Positions 1 to 6,257 are shown, numbered from the stretch's first letter. The stretch: 8,634 bases of DNA from an uncultured Eubacteriales bacterium (GCA_900321645.1 ONWZ01000002.1:1-8634), one strand, 5' to 3'. Made by a program: numbers and translations. The notes: a model not told the origin generated them from the sequence alone.

Positions 1-29
1 AAATTCATTTTGAAAACTTTCTTTTCCAT
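1..29 (-). CDS. pnp: Polyribonucleotide nucleotidyltransferase, first ten codons only (partial)
   Basis: Only the start of this gene is in the window; it runs off the left edge. The minus strand reads MEKKVFKMNF from an ATG at 29-27. PNPase proteins of Firmicutes typically begin with a similar Lys-x-Val-Phe-x-Met/Ile-x-(Phe/Trp) stretch before the Gly-Arg-x-Leu motif. A GAGGT ribosome binding site lies at 39-35, five bases before the ATG. The gene directly upstream is rpsO, and rpsO-pnp is one of the most conserved bacterial gene orders. PNPase is a trimeric 3'-to-5' phosphorolytic exoribonuclease of the RNA degradation machinery. The call rests on ten residues plus context. No promoter is visible between the rpsO terminator and the start codon, so expression may depend on readthrough. 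Confidence 0.68.
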
Positions 30-44
30 ATTCTACCTCATTTC

Positions 45-79
45 TACCAAAATTAAAGGCACCTAAAAAAGGGTGCCTA
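45..79 (-). terminator. Intrinsic terminator after rpsO
   Basis: On the minus strand AGGCACC (78-72) and GGTGCCT (63-57) form a perfect 7-bp stem around an 8-base loop, followed by a T-rich tail (TTAATTTT). It starts 16 bases after the rpsO stop codon and sits before pnp. It therefore probably attenuates rather than fully isolates pnp, for which no separate promoter is seen. Confidence 0.8.
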
Positions 80-94
80 CTTTTCAAAATTAAA

Positions 95-364
95 TTACTT
101 TCTAAGACCAAGATTCTTAACTACTTCACGATATTTCTTAACATCGCTTTTAACTAAGTAATTAAGTAAACTTCTTCTTTTTCCAACCTTAATTAAAAGT
201 CCTCTTTTTGAATGTTTATCTTGTGGATTCTTTTGTAAGTGCTCTGTTAAAGCGTTAATTTCTTCAGTTAAAATAGCAATTTGCACTTCTGGAGAACCAG
301 TATCTTTAGCATCTCTAGCATACTTTTTAATTAATTTTGTTTTTGCTTCTTTTGTTAAAGCCAT
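95..364 (-). CDS. rpsO: 30S ribosomal protein S15
   Basis: S15 is a primary binding protein of the small subunit; it binds the 16S rRNA central domain and helps form an intersubunit bridge. The 89-residue product has the usual family length and its conserved core: the DTGSPEVQIA segment (residues 21-30), an EHL..N..D.HS.RGL region (41-56), the KRRSLLNYL helix (62-70) and a basic C-terminus. The ATG at 364-362 is preceded by a strong AAAGGAGG six bases upstream. It has its own promoter (446-474) and a roughly 75-base structured leader, and pnp follows directly after. No truncation or unusual residue is seen. Confidence 0.98.
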   Translation of the reverse strand: MALTKEAKTKLIKKYARDAKDTGSPEVQIAILTEEINALTEHLQKNPQDKHSKRGLLIKVGKRRSLLNYLVKSDVKKYREVVKNLGLRK

Positions 365-385
365 AATTTTCCTCCTTTATTTGTT

Positions 386-439
386 TTCACCTATATCCTA
401 GTAGTCCGTAAGGAGTACGTAACACCAAGAAATAGGAAC
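386..439 (-). promoter_or_regulatory. Structured 5' leader of rpsO, candidate S15 autoregulatory element
   Basis: Between the inferred rpsO start site (about 439) and the ribosome binding site, the RNA can fold. CCTAT (436-432) pairs with ATAGG (394-390). Inside, GTA-C-TCC (418-412) and GGA-C-TAC (407-401) form a stem with one C-C mismatch and a TTAC loop. CCTA (436-433) can alternatively pair with TAGG (400-397). S15 represses its own mRNA through leader structures in several bacteria, and these differ greatly between lineages. I infer that role from position and foldability only; I do not recognise a specific known S15-binding motif. Confidence 0.35.
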
Positions 440-445
440 ATATTA

Positions 446-474
446 ATAATACACTATATTATAGTTTTATGCAA
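446..474 (-). promoter_or_regulatory. Promoter of rpsO
   Basis: On the minus strand TTGCAT (474-469) and TATTAT (451-446) are separated by exactly 17 bases, a good sigma-A-type arrangement. It lies between the methyltransferase stop codon (498-496) and rpsO. The predicted start is near 439, giving a leader of about 75 bases. Confidence 0.65.
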
Positions 475-495
475 GTATTTTCGTTATTTTTCTTA

Positions 496-1146
496 TTATT
501 TTCGATTTTTTAAATCTAAGATATATGCTTTTTTAGGTAATTTATATCTTGTCATTACCTGATCGCGTAGATATTTGATTTCAAAAACGCTAAATATATC
601 ATAAATATCTGCATAGTCAAAGAATCTTTTATATCTACCATCACTAGTCATATATAGATGTGGTTCTACTTCTAAGCCTTCTCCCGCTCCATGATTAACA
701 TCATCCATTGAATTTACTCTTGCCAGTAAATGTCCTCTATTAACAAGTATTCTCTTTATTTCTTTAAGTATTTTAATTGTATCTTCCCTTGTAAAATAAT
801 GCAGTGATAAATCGGCAATCACTAAATCCGTCATATTATTGCCAATTGGAAACTTTTCCAACATATCAAAACAAAGTGCTTCCCTAATCTCAGGAAAATT
901 ATCCCTAATATTCTGAATAGCTGTCATTGAAGCATCACAGGGTATCACCGATTTACCTTTATTAAGCAAATACAATGTATCGTTGCCACTACCGCATCCT
1001 AAATCGATAGCTGGTCCTCTTACTTCGCTAATTATTGGCATAAAATAATCTAACCAATCATCAGAAGAAATTTGATTTCTCTCACAATAATGCCCCTTAT
1101 ACCATTCATCCCAATATGCTATATTCTTATTATTTGCATCATTCAT
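496..1146 (-). CDS. Class I SAM-dependent methyltransferase, substrate unknown
   Basis: This is a 216-residue soluble protein with the Rossmann-like methyltransferase fold. The SAM-binding motif I is AIDLGCGSG at 46-54. An acidic residue at the end of strand 2 (PCDAS, Asp71) would hold the ribose. FDML (93-96) fits the adenine-contacting motif, and LVIADLSLHYF (108-118) is motif IV/post-II. The N-terminal YWDEWYKGHY (11-20) resembles the lead-in of the TehB/thiopurine-type small-molecule methyltransferases, but the substrate cannot be read from sequence. The start codon is 11 bases after the PPOX-like gene's stop, and that stop overlaps this gene's AGAGG ribosome binding site (1159-1155), so the two are probably co-translated. 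No clear hairpin terminator follows, so transcripts may run on into rpsO. Confidence 0.85.
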   Translation of the reverse strand: MNDANNKNIAYWDEWYKGHYCERNQISSDDWLDYFMPIISEVRGPAIDLGCGSGNDTLYLLNKGKSVIPCDASMTAIQNIRDNFPEIREALCFDMLEKFPIGNNMTDLVIADLSLHYFTREDTIKILKEIKRILVNRGHLLARVNSMDDVNHGAGEGLEVEPHLYMTSDGRYKRFFDYADIYDIFSVFEIKYLRDQVMTRYKLPKKAYILDLKNRK

Positions 1147-1157
1147 AACTACTACCT

Positions 1158-1550
1158 CTAAAAATTAATTATCTTATCTTCTTCTCCAAATGATGATATT
1201 ATCGCCTTACCTGATTCAAAATATAAAACGGCGGTATTATCATCTAATTCATTATACATTCCTCTTAAATTAGGATTTTTATCTAACATATCTTTTTTAG
1301 CTTCCACTCTATCATCTAAAACTAATTTGCCAGCTACCCTAATCCATTTACCATCTTTAAAAGCACATAATTCCACATTATTATTCTTCTGTATTTGCTT
1401 ATAGACATCCTTCTTTTTACCTGTTTGAATATATAGATGATCTTCAAATATTTCGGCTGTCCCAAACGGTCTTACATGAGGAACTTCACCATCAATTGTT
1501 GCCAAATAATAGACCCCACATTCTTTTAAAAAGGCTTGTACTTCTTTCAT
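1158..1550 (-). CDS. PPOX-fold (pyridoxamine 5'-phosphate oxidase-like) flavin-binding protein
   Basis: This 130-residue protein matches the small split-beta-barrel FMN-binding family often annotated as pyridoxamine 5'-phosphate oxidase-like. Diagnostic pieces are the N-terminal helix then YYLATIDGEVPHVRPFG (residues 14-30), LYIQTGKKKDVYKQI (39-53, a family-typical flavin-contacting region), GKWIRVAGK (67-75), KKDMLDKNPNLRGMY (85-99) and a C-terminal SFGEE motif. Members bind FMN or related flavins and generally reduce small molecules. True PdxH activity is not implied, since PdxH is longer. The gene begins a two-gene unit with the methyltransferase. Its untranslated leader appears very short, with GGTGAT (1561-1556) five bases before the ATG as a modest ribosome binding site. 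Confidence 0.87.
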   Translation of the reverse strand: MKEVQAFLKECGVYYLATIDGEVPHVRPFGTAEIFEDHLYIQTGKKKDVYKQIQKNNNVELCAFKDGKWIRVAGKLVLDDRVEAKKDMLDKNPNLRGMYNELDDNTAVLYFESGKAIISSFGEEDKIINF

Positions 1551-1567
1551 ATTCTATCACCATAATA

Positions 1568-1608
1568 AGTATAGCATATTATAATACCCAATTTCAATAT
1601 ATATTCAA
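1568..1608 (-). promoter_or_regulatory. Promoter of the PPOX-methyltransferase unit
   Basis: Two overlapping solutions exist on the minus strand. One is TTGAAA (1597-1592), 18 bases, then TATACT (1573-1568) with an extended -10 TG one base upstream; it gives a leader of only about ten bases. The other is TTGAAT (1608-1603), 19 bases, then a perfect TATAAT (1583-1578), giving a leader of about 20 bases. The site begins almost within the T-tract of the pyrG terminator. Confidence 0.6.
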
Positions 1609-1629
1609 AAAAAGCCTTTTAGGCTTTTA
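1604..1629 (-). terminator. Intrinsic terminator of the purA-purB-pyrG operon
   Basis: On the minus strand AAAAGCC (1628-1622), loop TAAAA, and GGCTTTT (1616-1610) form a 7-bp stem followed by further T residues. The pyrG stop codon (1629-1627) overlaps the foot of the stem, so a ribosome finishing pyrG would reach into the hairpin. Confidence 0.8.
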
Positions 1630-3234
1630 TTTTTTATTAGCAATACTTGCCTTAACAAATGATAAGAATAATGGATGAGCATGCGTTGGCCTTGACTTGA
1701 ATTCTGGATGAAATTGTCCTGCAATAAAATATTTATGCTCAGGTAATTCAATTATTTCAACTAAATCTGAAGCAACATTCCTACCGGAAAAGACCATACC
1801 ATTTTTTTCTAATATTTCCTTATACTTATTATTAAATTCATATCTATGTCGATGCCTTTCAAGTATCTTTGTTTGTTTGTAACACTTATATGCCAATGTT
1901 CCTTTTGCAATTTCACATTCATAATTTCCAAGTCGAAGCGTTCCGCCTTTATTAATAATTGATTTTTGATCAGCCATCAAATCGATAACGGGGTTTTTGG
2001 TAGTCGGTTCAAATTCTGTTGAATTAGCATCTTCTAAATTACATACGTTTCTAGCAAATTCAATTACTGCTAATTGCATACCTAAACAGATACCCAAAAA
2101 TGGTACATTATTAATTCTCGCATAATTAATGGCTTTAATTTTTCCTTCAATTCCTCTACTTCCAAAACCACCTGGCACTAAAATACCATCACATTTTTCA
2201 AATACTTTATTTAAATCTGCACTCTCTTTTTCAAGTGATTCTGAATCAATCCATTCCACTTCAACTTTTTTATTATACACGTATCCTGCGTGAACTAATG
2301 CTTCATGAACAGATAAATAAGCATCATGTAATTCAATATACTTACCAACTAAAGCAATCCTTACTTCTCCTTTAAGATTATTTACAGTATCAATCAAATC
2401 CGTCCAATATTTTAAATCTGCTTTTTTAACTGGTAAACCAAATTGTTTTAAAATAATTTCATCAATATGCTGATTATAATAATTGATTGGAATTTTATAA
2501 ATATTATCAACATCGACAGAATCAATAATATTTTCTACTGGTACTGAACAAAATAAAGATAGTTTATTCTTTAATTTTTCCTCCGTCTTAAATGGTACTC
2601 TGCATACTAGCGCATTCGGAGTTATTCCCATATTTCTTAAATCCCTAACACTATTTTGAGTTGGTTTGGTTTTTAATTCACCTGATCCAAACAAAAGGGG
2701 AATAAGTGTGCAATGAACAAAGAAAGTATTTTCTTTGCCCCGCTCATATTGGATTTGCCTTAACGCCTCAATGAATGGTTGACTTTCAATGTCACCGACT
2801 GTTCCCCCAATTTCCGTAATAACAATATCGGCATTGCTAGAGCGACCAGCTTCAAACACCTTATTTTTAATTTCATTAGTAATATGAGGAATCATTTGAA
2901 CGGTTGAGCCTAAATATTCCCCTCGTCTTTCTTTTTCAATGACATTACTATAAATTTTACCACTTGTTATATTTGAACTATAGTTTAATTCCTCATCGAT
3001 AAATCTTTCATAATGTCCTAAATCCAAATCAGTTTCACAACCATCATAAGTCACGTACACTTCACCATGTTGAATTGGATTCATCGTGCCGGGATCCACA
3101 TTAAAATATGGATCAAATTTCTGCATAAATACTTTGTATCCTCTTGCTTTAAGTAATAAGGCTAAAGATGATGCCGTTATTCCTTTTCCTAAACCAGAAA
3201 CAACACCACCCGTTACAAAAACATACTTTGACAT
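1627..3234 (-). CDS. pyrG: CTP synthase (glutamine-hydrolysing)
   Basis: The enzyme makes CTP from UTP, ATP and glutamine, the last step of pyrimidine nucleotide synthesis. The 535-residue length is normal. The N-terminal synthetase domain (about 1-265) has the P-loop region FVTGGVVSGLGKGITASS (6-23), the substrate loop MNPIQHGEVYVTYDG (51-65) and GGTVGDIESQPFIEALRQ (143-160). The C-terminal class I glutamine amidotransferase domain (about 290-535) has PGGFGSRG (354-361), the nucleophile elbow GICLGMQ with Cys383, and the other triad members His509 and Glu511 in GQFHPEF. All catalytic residues are present. AGGAGG (3246-3241) stands six bases before the ATG, and the purB stop is 14 bases upstream, so it is third in an operon with purA and purB. 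The upstream gap is too short for the separate initiation-site attenuator known for some Gram-positive pyrG genes. Confidence 0.99.
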   Translation of the reverse strand: MSKYVFVTGGVVSGLGKGITASSLALLLKARGYKVFMQKFDPYFNVDPGTMNPIQHGEVYVTYDGCETDLDLGHYERFIDEELNYSSNITSGKIYSNVIEKERRGEYLGSTVQMIPHITNEIKNKVFEAGRSSNADIVITEIGGTVGDIESQPFIEALRQIQYERGKENTFFVHCTLIPLLFGSGELKTKPTQNSVRDLRNMGITPNALVCRVPFKTEEKLKNKLSLFCSVPVENIIDSVDVDNIYKIPINYYNQHIDEIILKQFGLPVKKADLKYWTDLIDTVNNLKGEVRIALVGKYIELHDAYLSVHEALVHAGYVYNKKVEVEWIDSESLEKESADLNKVFEKCDGILVPGGFGSRGIEGKIKAINYARINNVPFLGICLGMQLAVIEFARNVCNLEDANSTEFEPTTKNPVIDLMADQKSIINKGGTLRLGNYECEIAKGTLAYKCYKQTKILERHRHRYEFNNKYKEILEKNGMVFSGRNVASDLVEIIELPEHKYFIAGQFHPEFKSRPTHAHPLFLSFVKASIANKK

Positions 3235-3248
3235 ATAATTCCTCCTAA

Positions 3249-4598
3249 CTAATTATTATCAACAATACTAACGCATAATCCTATATAGTTTTTAGGTTCC
3301 AAATTTAATAAAATTTCTTTGTCATATTCAGTTATATCAAGTTTTTTAATGTATTCCCTCATTTCTTCTTTTGTTATTTTCTTGCCCCTTGATAATTCTT
3401 TAAGTAACTCATAAGCATTGGAAACACCATTTTTTCTCAAAATTGTTTGAACTGCTTCAGAGAGTACTTCATAATGATCATCTAGTTCATTTAATAATTG
3501 TTCCTGATTAACATTAAGTTTATTAAGGCCAACCAGTGTTTCTTTAACACTTATTAAACTATGACTAAATATTACCCCAATATTTCTTAGTTTACTTGAA
3601 TCAGACAAATCACGTTGAAGTCGTGAAATCGATAAATTATTAACAAGTGCATCAATAATACCATTACTTATTTCGGTATTAGCCATTGAATTTTCATAAT
3701 TTATTGGATTAACTTTATGCGGCATAACACTTGATCCTACTTCATTTACATTAACTTTTTGAATAAAGTAATTATTTGATATATATAACCACATATCACT
3801 ATCTAAATCTTTGATAATATTATTTATTATCTTGATATAACTTAATAATACACACAATATATCATGTGATTCTATTTGCGTTGTCACTGGATTATATTTA
3901 AGATCCAAAGTTTCAATAAATTCTTTCGTTATGGTTATCCAATCAACTTCAGGAAAGGCAACAACATGGCAATTATAATTACCAACTGCACCACTAAATT
4001 TACTTCTTAATTTAGTACTTTCTAATATTTTCTTTATCGATTCCAAACGATAACTAAACACTTTCATTTCTTTACCTACCGTCGTAGGTGATGCGATTTG
4101 TCCATGTGTTCTCGCTAACATTGGTACATCTCTATAAGTCTTAGCCATTTCATTTAATGTATCAATTAATTTTTTTAGATTATCTAAATATAATTTCAAG
4201 CCATTCGTCACCATTAAATTATAACTAACATTATTGACATCTTCACTCGTCAAAGTAATATGAATAAATGGTAGTAATTTATCTAATTCAATATCTGTCA
4301 TTTTTTCCCTTAAAAAGTATTCCACTGCCTTAACATCATGTTTCGTTTCATTTTCAATTTCTTTTACACGTTCAGCATCATCAAGGCTAAAGTTTTCTAT
4401 TATATTTAGTACTTTTTTAATTTCATCAGCATCAATATTAACATTAATAATTCTTTTATCTATTAAAAATATTAACCATTTTATTTCAACTAAAACACGA
4501 TATTTTATAAGTGCATATTCACTAAAATAATCTTTTAATCCTTCAGTTTTCTTTTTATATCTTCCATCTACCGGAGAAATATTTAATAATTCATTCAC
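3249..4598 (-). CDS. purB: Adenylosuccinate lyase (E. coli-type)
   Basis: The enzyme releases fumarate from adenylosuccinate to give AMP, and from SAICAR in de novo purine synthesis; it is a homotetramer of the fumarase/aspartase superfamily. The superfamily signature GSSVMPHKVNP is at 288-298, with the mobile catalytic serine at 289/290. RTHGQ (163-167) supplies the catalytic His165, and TSEDVNN (117-123) is the third conserved region. The 449-residue length and segments such as ISPVDGRY (7-14), HDVKAVEYFL (87-96), GAVGNYN (203-209) and SRLQRDLSDSSKLRN (325-339) match the longer E. coli-type PurB, not the shorter B. subtilis type. The start is GTG: its last bases form the 4-base GTGA overlap with the purA stop, and the N-terminus then aligns with the family. 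A GAGAGG lies about 14 bases upstream, so initiation probably relies on coupling to purA. Confidence 0.97.
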   Translation of the reverse strand: MNELLNISPVDGRYKKKTEGLKDYFSEYALIKYRVLVEIKWLIFLIDKRIINVNIDADEIKKVLNIIENFSLDDAERVKEIENETKHDVKAVEYFLREKMTDIELDKLLPFIHITLTSEDVNNVSYNLMVTNGLKLYLDNLKKLIDTLNEMAKTYRDVPMLARTHGQIASPTTVGKEMKVFSYRLESIKKILESTKLRSKFSGAVGNYNCHVVAFPEVDWITITKEFIETLDLKYNPVTTQIESHDILCVLLSYIKIINNIIKDLDSDMWLYISNNYFIQKVNVNEVGSSVMPHKVNPINYENSMANTEISNGIIDALVNNLSISRLQRDLSDSSKLRNIGVIFSHSLISVKETLVGLNKLNVNQEQLLNELDDHYEVLSEAVQTILRKNGVSNAYELLKELSRGKKITKEEMREYIKKLDITEYDKEILLNLEPKNYIGLCVSIVDNN

Positions 4599-5863
4599 CT
4601 AACAATCATTTCCTCTCTCGCAGCACCAACGCCGATAAATTTAACTGGTGTATTGGTTAATTCTTCAATTCTATTAATATACTTTTTAGCGTTAACAGGT
4701 AATTCTTCAAAACTTCGGCATTTACTGATATCGCCAAAATTACCTTCAAATTCTTCATATACTGGCGTACAATTTGCTAGGAAATCGACATTGGTTGTAA
4801 AGTCAGTTGTTTTCTTCCCCTTATACTTATAGGCAACGCATACTTTAATTTTATCAAATTTACCAATGGTATCTAGATGATTAACACACAAACCAGTCAA
4901 ACCATTAATCATACATACATAATTCAAAGACACTAGGTCAAGCCATCCACATCTTCTTGGCCTCTTGGTAGTAACACCATATTCGTGCCCCAATTCTCTG
5001 ATTCTATCGCCAGTAGCATCAGTTAATTCAGTTACAAAAGGGCCAGCCCCAACCCTGGAAGAATATGCCTTAATTACACCATAAACCTCGCCAATATATC
5101 TAGCTCCAATACCCGTTCCAGTTATAGCTCCACCAATCGTTGGATTACTGGATGTAACATATGGATAGCTTCCAAAATCAATATCAAGTAGTGAAGCTTG
5201 AGCTCCCTCACACAATATCTTCTCACCCTTTTTAATTGCTTTATGTAACATCGTAATAGTATCACAAACATATGGTTTTAGTATTTTCGCATATGCCTTA
5301 TATTCTTTATAAACCTCACTAAATTTTAATTTAGGTTTCTTATACGCTCTTAAAATAACATTTTTATTTTTAATATTTTCTTTAAGTAATTCTTTGAAAC
5401 GACTACTGATAAAATCTTCCATCCTGATTCCTGAACGTTCATATTTATCACAATAAGCAGGTCCAATTCCTCTTTTAGTTGTCCCCAGTTTATTGCCTGC
5501 ACGCATCTCTTCCAATGTCTCATCTAAAATAGGATGATATGGTAATATTACATGTGCCTTTTCACTTATATATAAATTATTTACTTTATATCCCTTTTCT
5601 TTTAAACTATCAATTTCTTCGATTAACACTTTTGGATCGATTACAACACCATTTCCAAGTATTGCCTTAACATTATCATATAAAATACCACTTGGTAATA
5701 AATGAAAGGCAAACTTAGCACCATTTACTTCAACTGAATGGCCTGCGTTATTACCTCCAGAATATCTTACGGCATATTTATTATCGCTGGATAGATAATC
5801 AATAACTTTTCCTTTTCCTTCATCTCCATAAAAAGCCCCTAAAACAACTGTTACATTCTTCAT
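4595..5863 (-). CDS. purA: Adenylosuccinate synthetase
   Basis: The enzyme joins IMP and aspartate using GTP, the committed step to AMP; it acts as a cytosolic homodimer. The 422-residue length is typical. Motifs are the P-loop GAFYGDEGKGK (9-19) with catalytic Asp14, GGNNAGH (36-42) with catalytic His42, FHLLPSGIL (53-61), GTTKRGIGPAY (127-137) for IMP, CEGAQASLLDIDFGSYPYVTSS (218-239), TTKRPRRCGWLD (298-309) and the C-terminal GVGAAREE (411-418). Some conserved spots differ from the common form: GAQW is GAFY, GTTGKGIGP is GTTKRGIGP, and the guanine-recognition TKxD is NHLD (328-331). The guanine-binding Asp331 and the catalytic pair are kept, so the protein should be active. AGGAGG (5876-5871) is seven bases before the ATG. 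It heads the operon and overlaps purB by four bases. Confidence 0.98.
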   Translation of the reverse strand: MKNVTVVLGAFYGDEGKGKVIDYLSSDNKYAVRYSGGNNAGHSVEVNGAKFAFHLLPSGILYDNVKAILGNGVVIDPKVLIEEIDSLKEKGYKVNNLYISEKAHVILPYHPILDETLEEMRAGNKLGTTKRGIGPAYCDKYERSGIRMEDFISSRFKELLKENIKNKNVILRAYKKPKLKFSEVYKEYKAYAKILKPYVCDTITMLHKAIKKGEKILCEGAQASLLDIDFGSYPYVTSSNPTIGGAITGTGIGARYIGEVYGVIKAYSSRVGAGPFVTELTDATGDRIRELGHEYGVTTKRPRRCGWLDLVSLNYVCMINGLTGLCVNHLDTIGKFDKIKVCVAYKYKGKKTTDFTTNVDFLANCTPVYEEFEGNFGDISKCRSFEELPVNAKKYINRIEELTNTPVKFIGVGAAREEMIVR

Positions 5864-5902
5864 AAAATAACCTCCTACTTTAATAGTATATAAATTTTTT
5901 GT

Positions 5903-5924
5903 AAAGAATAATAGACTATTCTTT
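5903..5924. repeat. Inverted repeat upstream of purA, candidate operator
   Basis: AAAGAATA (5903-5910) and TATTCTTT (5917-5924) form a perfect 8-bp inverted repeat around six bases. A second dyad, AATAG-A-CTATT (5910-5920), is nested in it. It overlaps the candidate purA -10 on the minus strand and the -35 of the plus-strand promoter at 5912-5940. This is a natural place for a repressor, but chance is possible in such AT-rich sequence. Confidence 0.4.
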
Positions 5925-5937
5925 TTAGATATGTTAT
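5908..5937 (-). promoter_or_regulatory. Weak candidate promoter of purA-purB-pyrG
   Basis: The best minus-strand match I find in the gap is ATAACA (5937-5932), 18 bases, then TATTAT (5913-5908). It would start transcription near 5901, leaving about 38 bases to the purA ATG. The -35 is poor (4 of 6), so an activator may be needed, or the true promoter may lie elsewhere. Confidence 0.3.
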
Positions 5938-5940
5938 AAT
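5912..5940 (+). promoter_or_regulatory. Plus-strand extended -10 promoter in the purA upstream gap
   Basis: TAGACT (5912-5917), 17 bases, then TATAAT (5935-5940) preceded by TG-T, a full extended -10 element. It points away from purA and the predicted start is near 5947. No open reading frame follows; only the small hairpin with a T-tract (5953-5974) and then the bidirectional terminator come next. Confidence 0.5.
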
Positions 5941-5946
5941 AAAATT

Positions 5947-5974
5947 GATTTTGCCACCAGTAGGGCTTTTTTTT
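5947..5974 (+). ncRNA. Possible very short RNA ending in a hairpin and T-tract
   Basis: Downstream of the plus-strand promoter, GCCAC (5953-5957) can pair with GGGC (5963-5966), with one bulged A and a five-base CAGTA loop. Eight T residues follow directly. This looks like a small terminator and would yield an RNA of about 28 bases. If it leaks, the next hairpin at 5985-6000 would stop the RNA near 6008. I know no RNA family matching it. The reverse strand reads as a short hairpin in the purA upstream region, which is an equally possible meaning. Confidence 0.25.
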
Positions 5975-5975
5975 A

Positions 5976-6006
5976 TATTAAAAAACGGATATAAATCCGT
6001 CTTTTT
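5976..6006 (-). terminator. Terminator of the 81-residue gene, possibly bidirectional
   Basis: ACGGAT (6000-5995), loop TTAT, ATCCGT (5990-5985) then TTTTT on the minus strand, with flanking A and T runs that can lengthen the stem. On the plus strand the same stem is followed by CTTTTTATT, so it could also stop transcription arriving from the left. Confidence 0.75.
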
Positions 6007-6011
6007 ATTAT

Positions 6012-6257
6012 TTATTTATTACATGAAATAATATATCTTTTATTTATAATAACATGATCTACATCATCTTTATATTTACATAGACCATCTCCGAATATTC
6101 CCTTTTGAAAATTAAGCATCAAATATGAAATATTTACATTTTTTAGTTCAACTGCCGCTTCATTTTCAGATGCCAATGTACCTACATACTCTAGTAGATT
6201 ATCACCTCTCGAAGAAACGACTATTGTTACTTTTTCGCCAATTAAAGATTTATACAT
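6012..6257 (-). CDS. Small conserved-looking protein of unknown function (81 aa)
   Basis: I do not recognise this protein with certainty. It has no signal peptide or membrane segment. The pattern is alternating hydrophobic strands: IGEKVTIVVSS (6-16), LEYVGTLAS (22-30), AAVELKNVNISYLML (34-48), a glycine-rich loop KGIFGDGL (52-59) and a closing VIINKRYIISC (69-79). This suggests a small five-stranded beta-barrel, like Sm/LSm or SH3-type folds; that is inference from pattern only. The ATG is preceded by AAGGAG (6270-6265) at a good distance. It stands alone with its own promoter and terminator, between rpsI and the purA operon, so neighbours do not suggest a role. Codon use and base composition look like those of the surrounding genes. 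Confidence 0.8.
   Translation of the reverse strand: MYKSLIGEKVTIVVSSRGDNLLEYVGTLASENEAAVELKNVNISYLMLNFQKGIFGDGLCKYKDDVDHVIINKRYIISCNK

Noticed and set aside
475..495. Terminator after the methyltransferase gene
   Set aside because: No G/C-containing inverted repeat followed by T residues is present; only AT-rich sequence ahead of the rpsO promoter.
1496..1678. Plus-strand open frame of 60 codons
   Set aside because: It lies antisense across the start of the PPOX gene, the intergenic terminator and the end of pyrG, has no ribosome binding site and has low-complexity hydrophobic content.
3235..3248. CTP-responsive initiation-site attenuator in front of pyrG
   Set aside because: The purB-pyrG gap is only 14 bases, with room for a ribosome binding site but not for a promoter and attenuator.
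4595..4620. Possible alternative coding (TGA read as Trp) joining purA and purB
   Set aside because: purA and purB are in different frames with a normal 4-base overlap, Trp codons inspected are TGG, and PurA ends at its usual length.
5941..6006. Riboswitch (purine, ZTP or preQ1 type) upstream of purA
   Set aside because: I looked for the conserved cores of these classes on both strands and did not find them; the hairpins present are too small.
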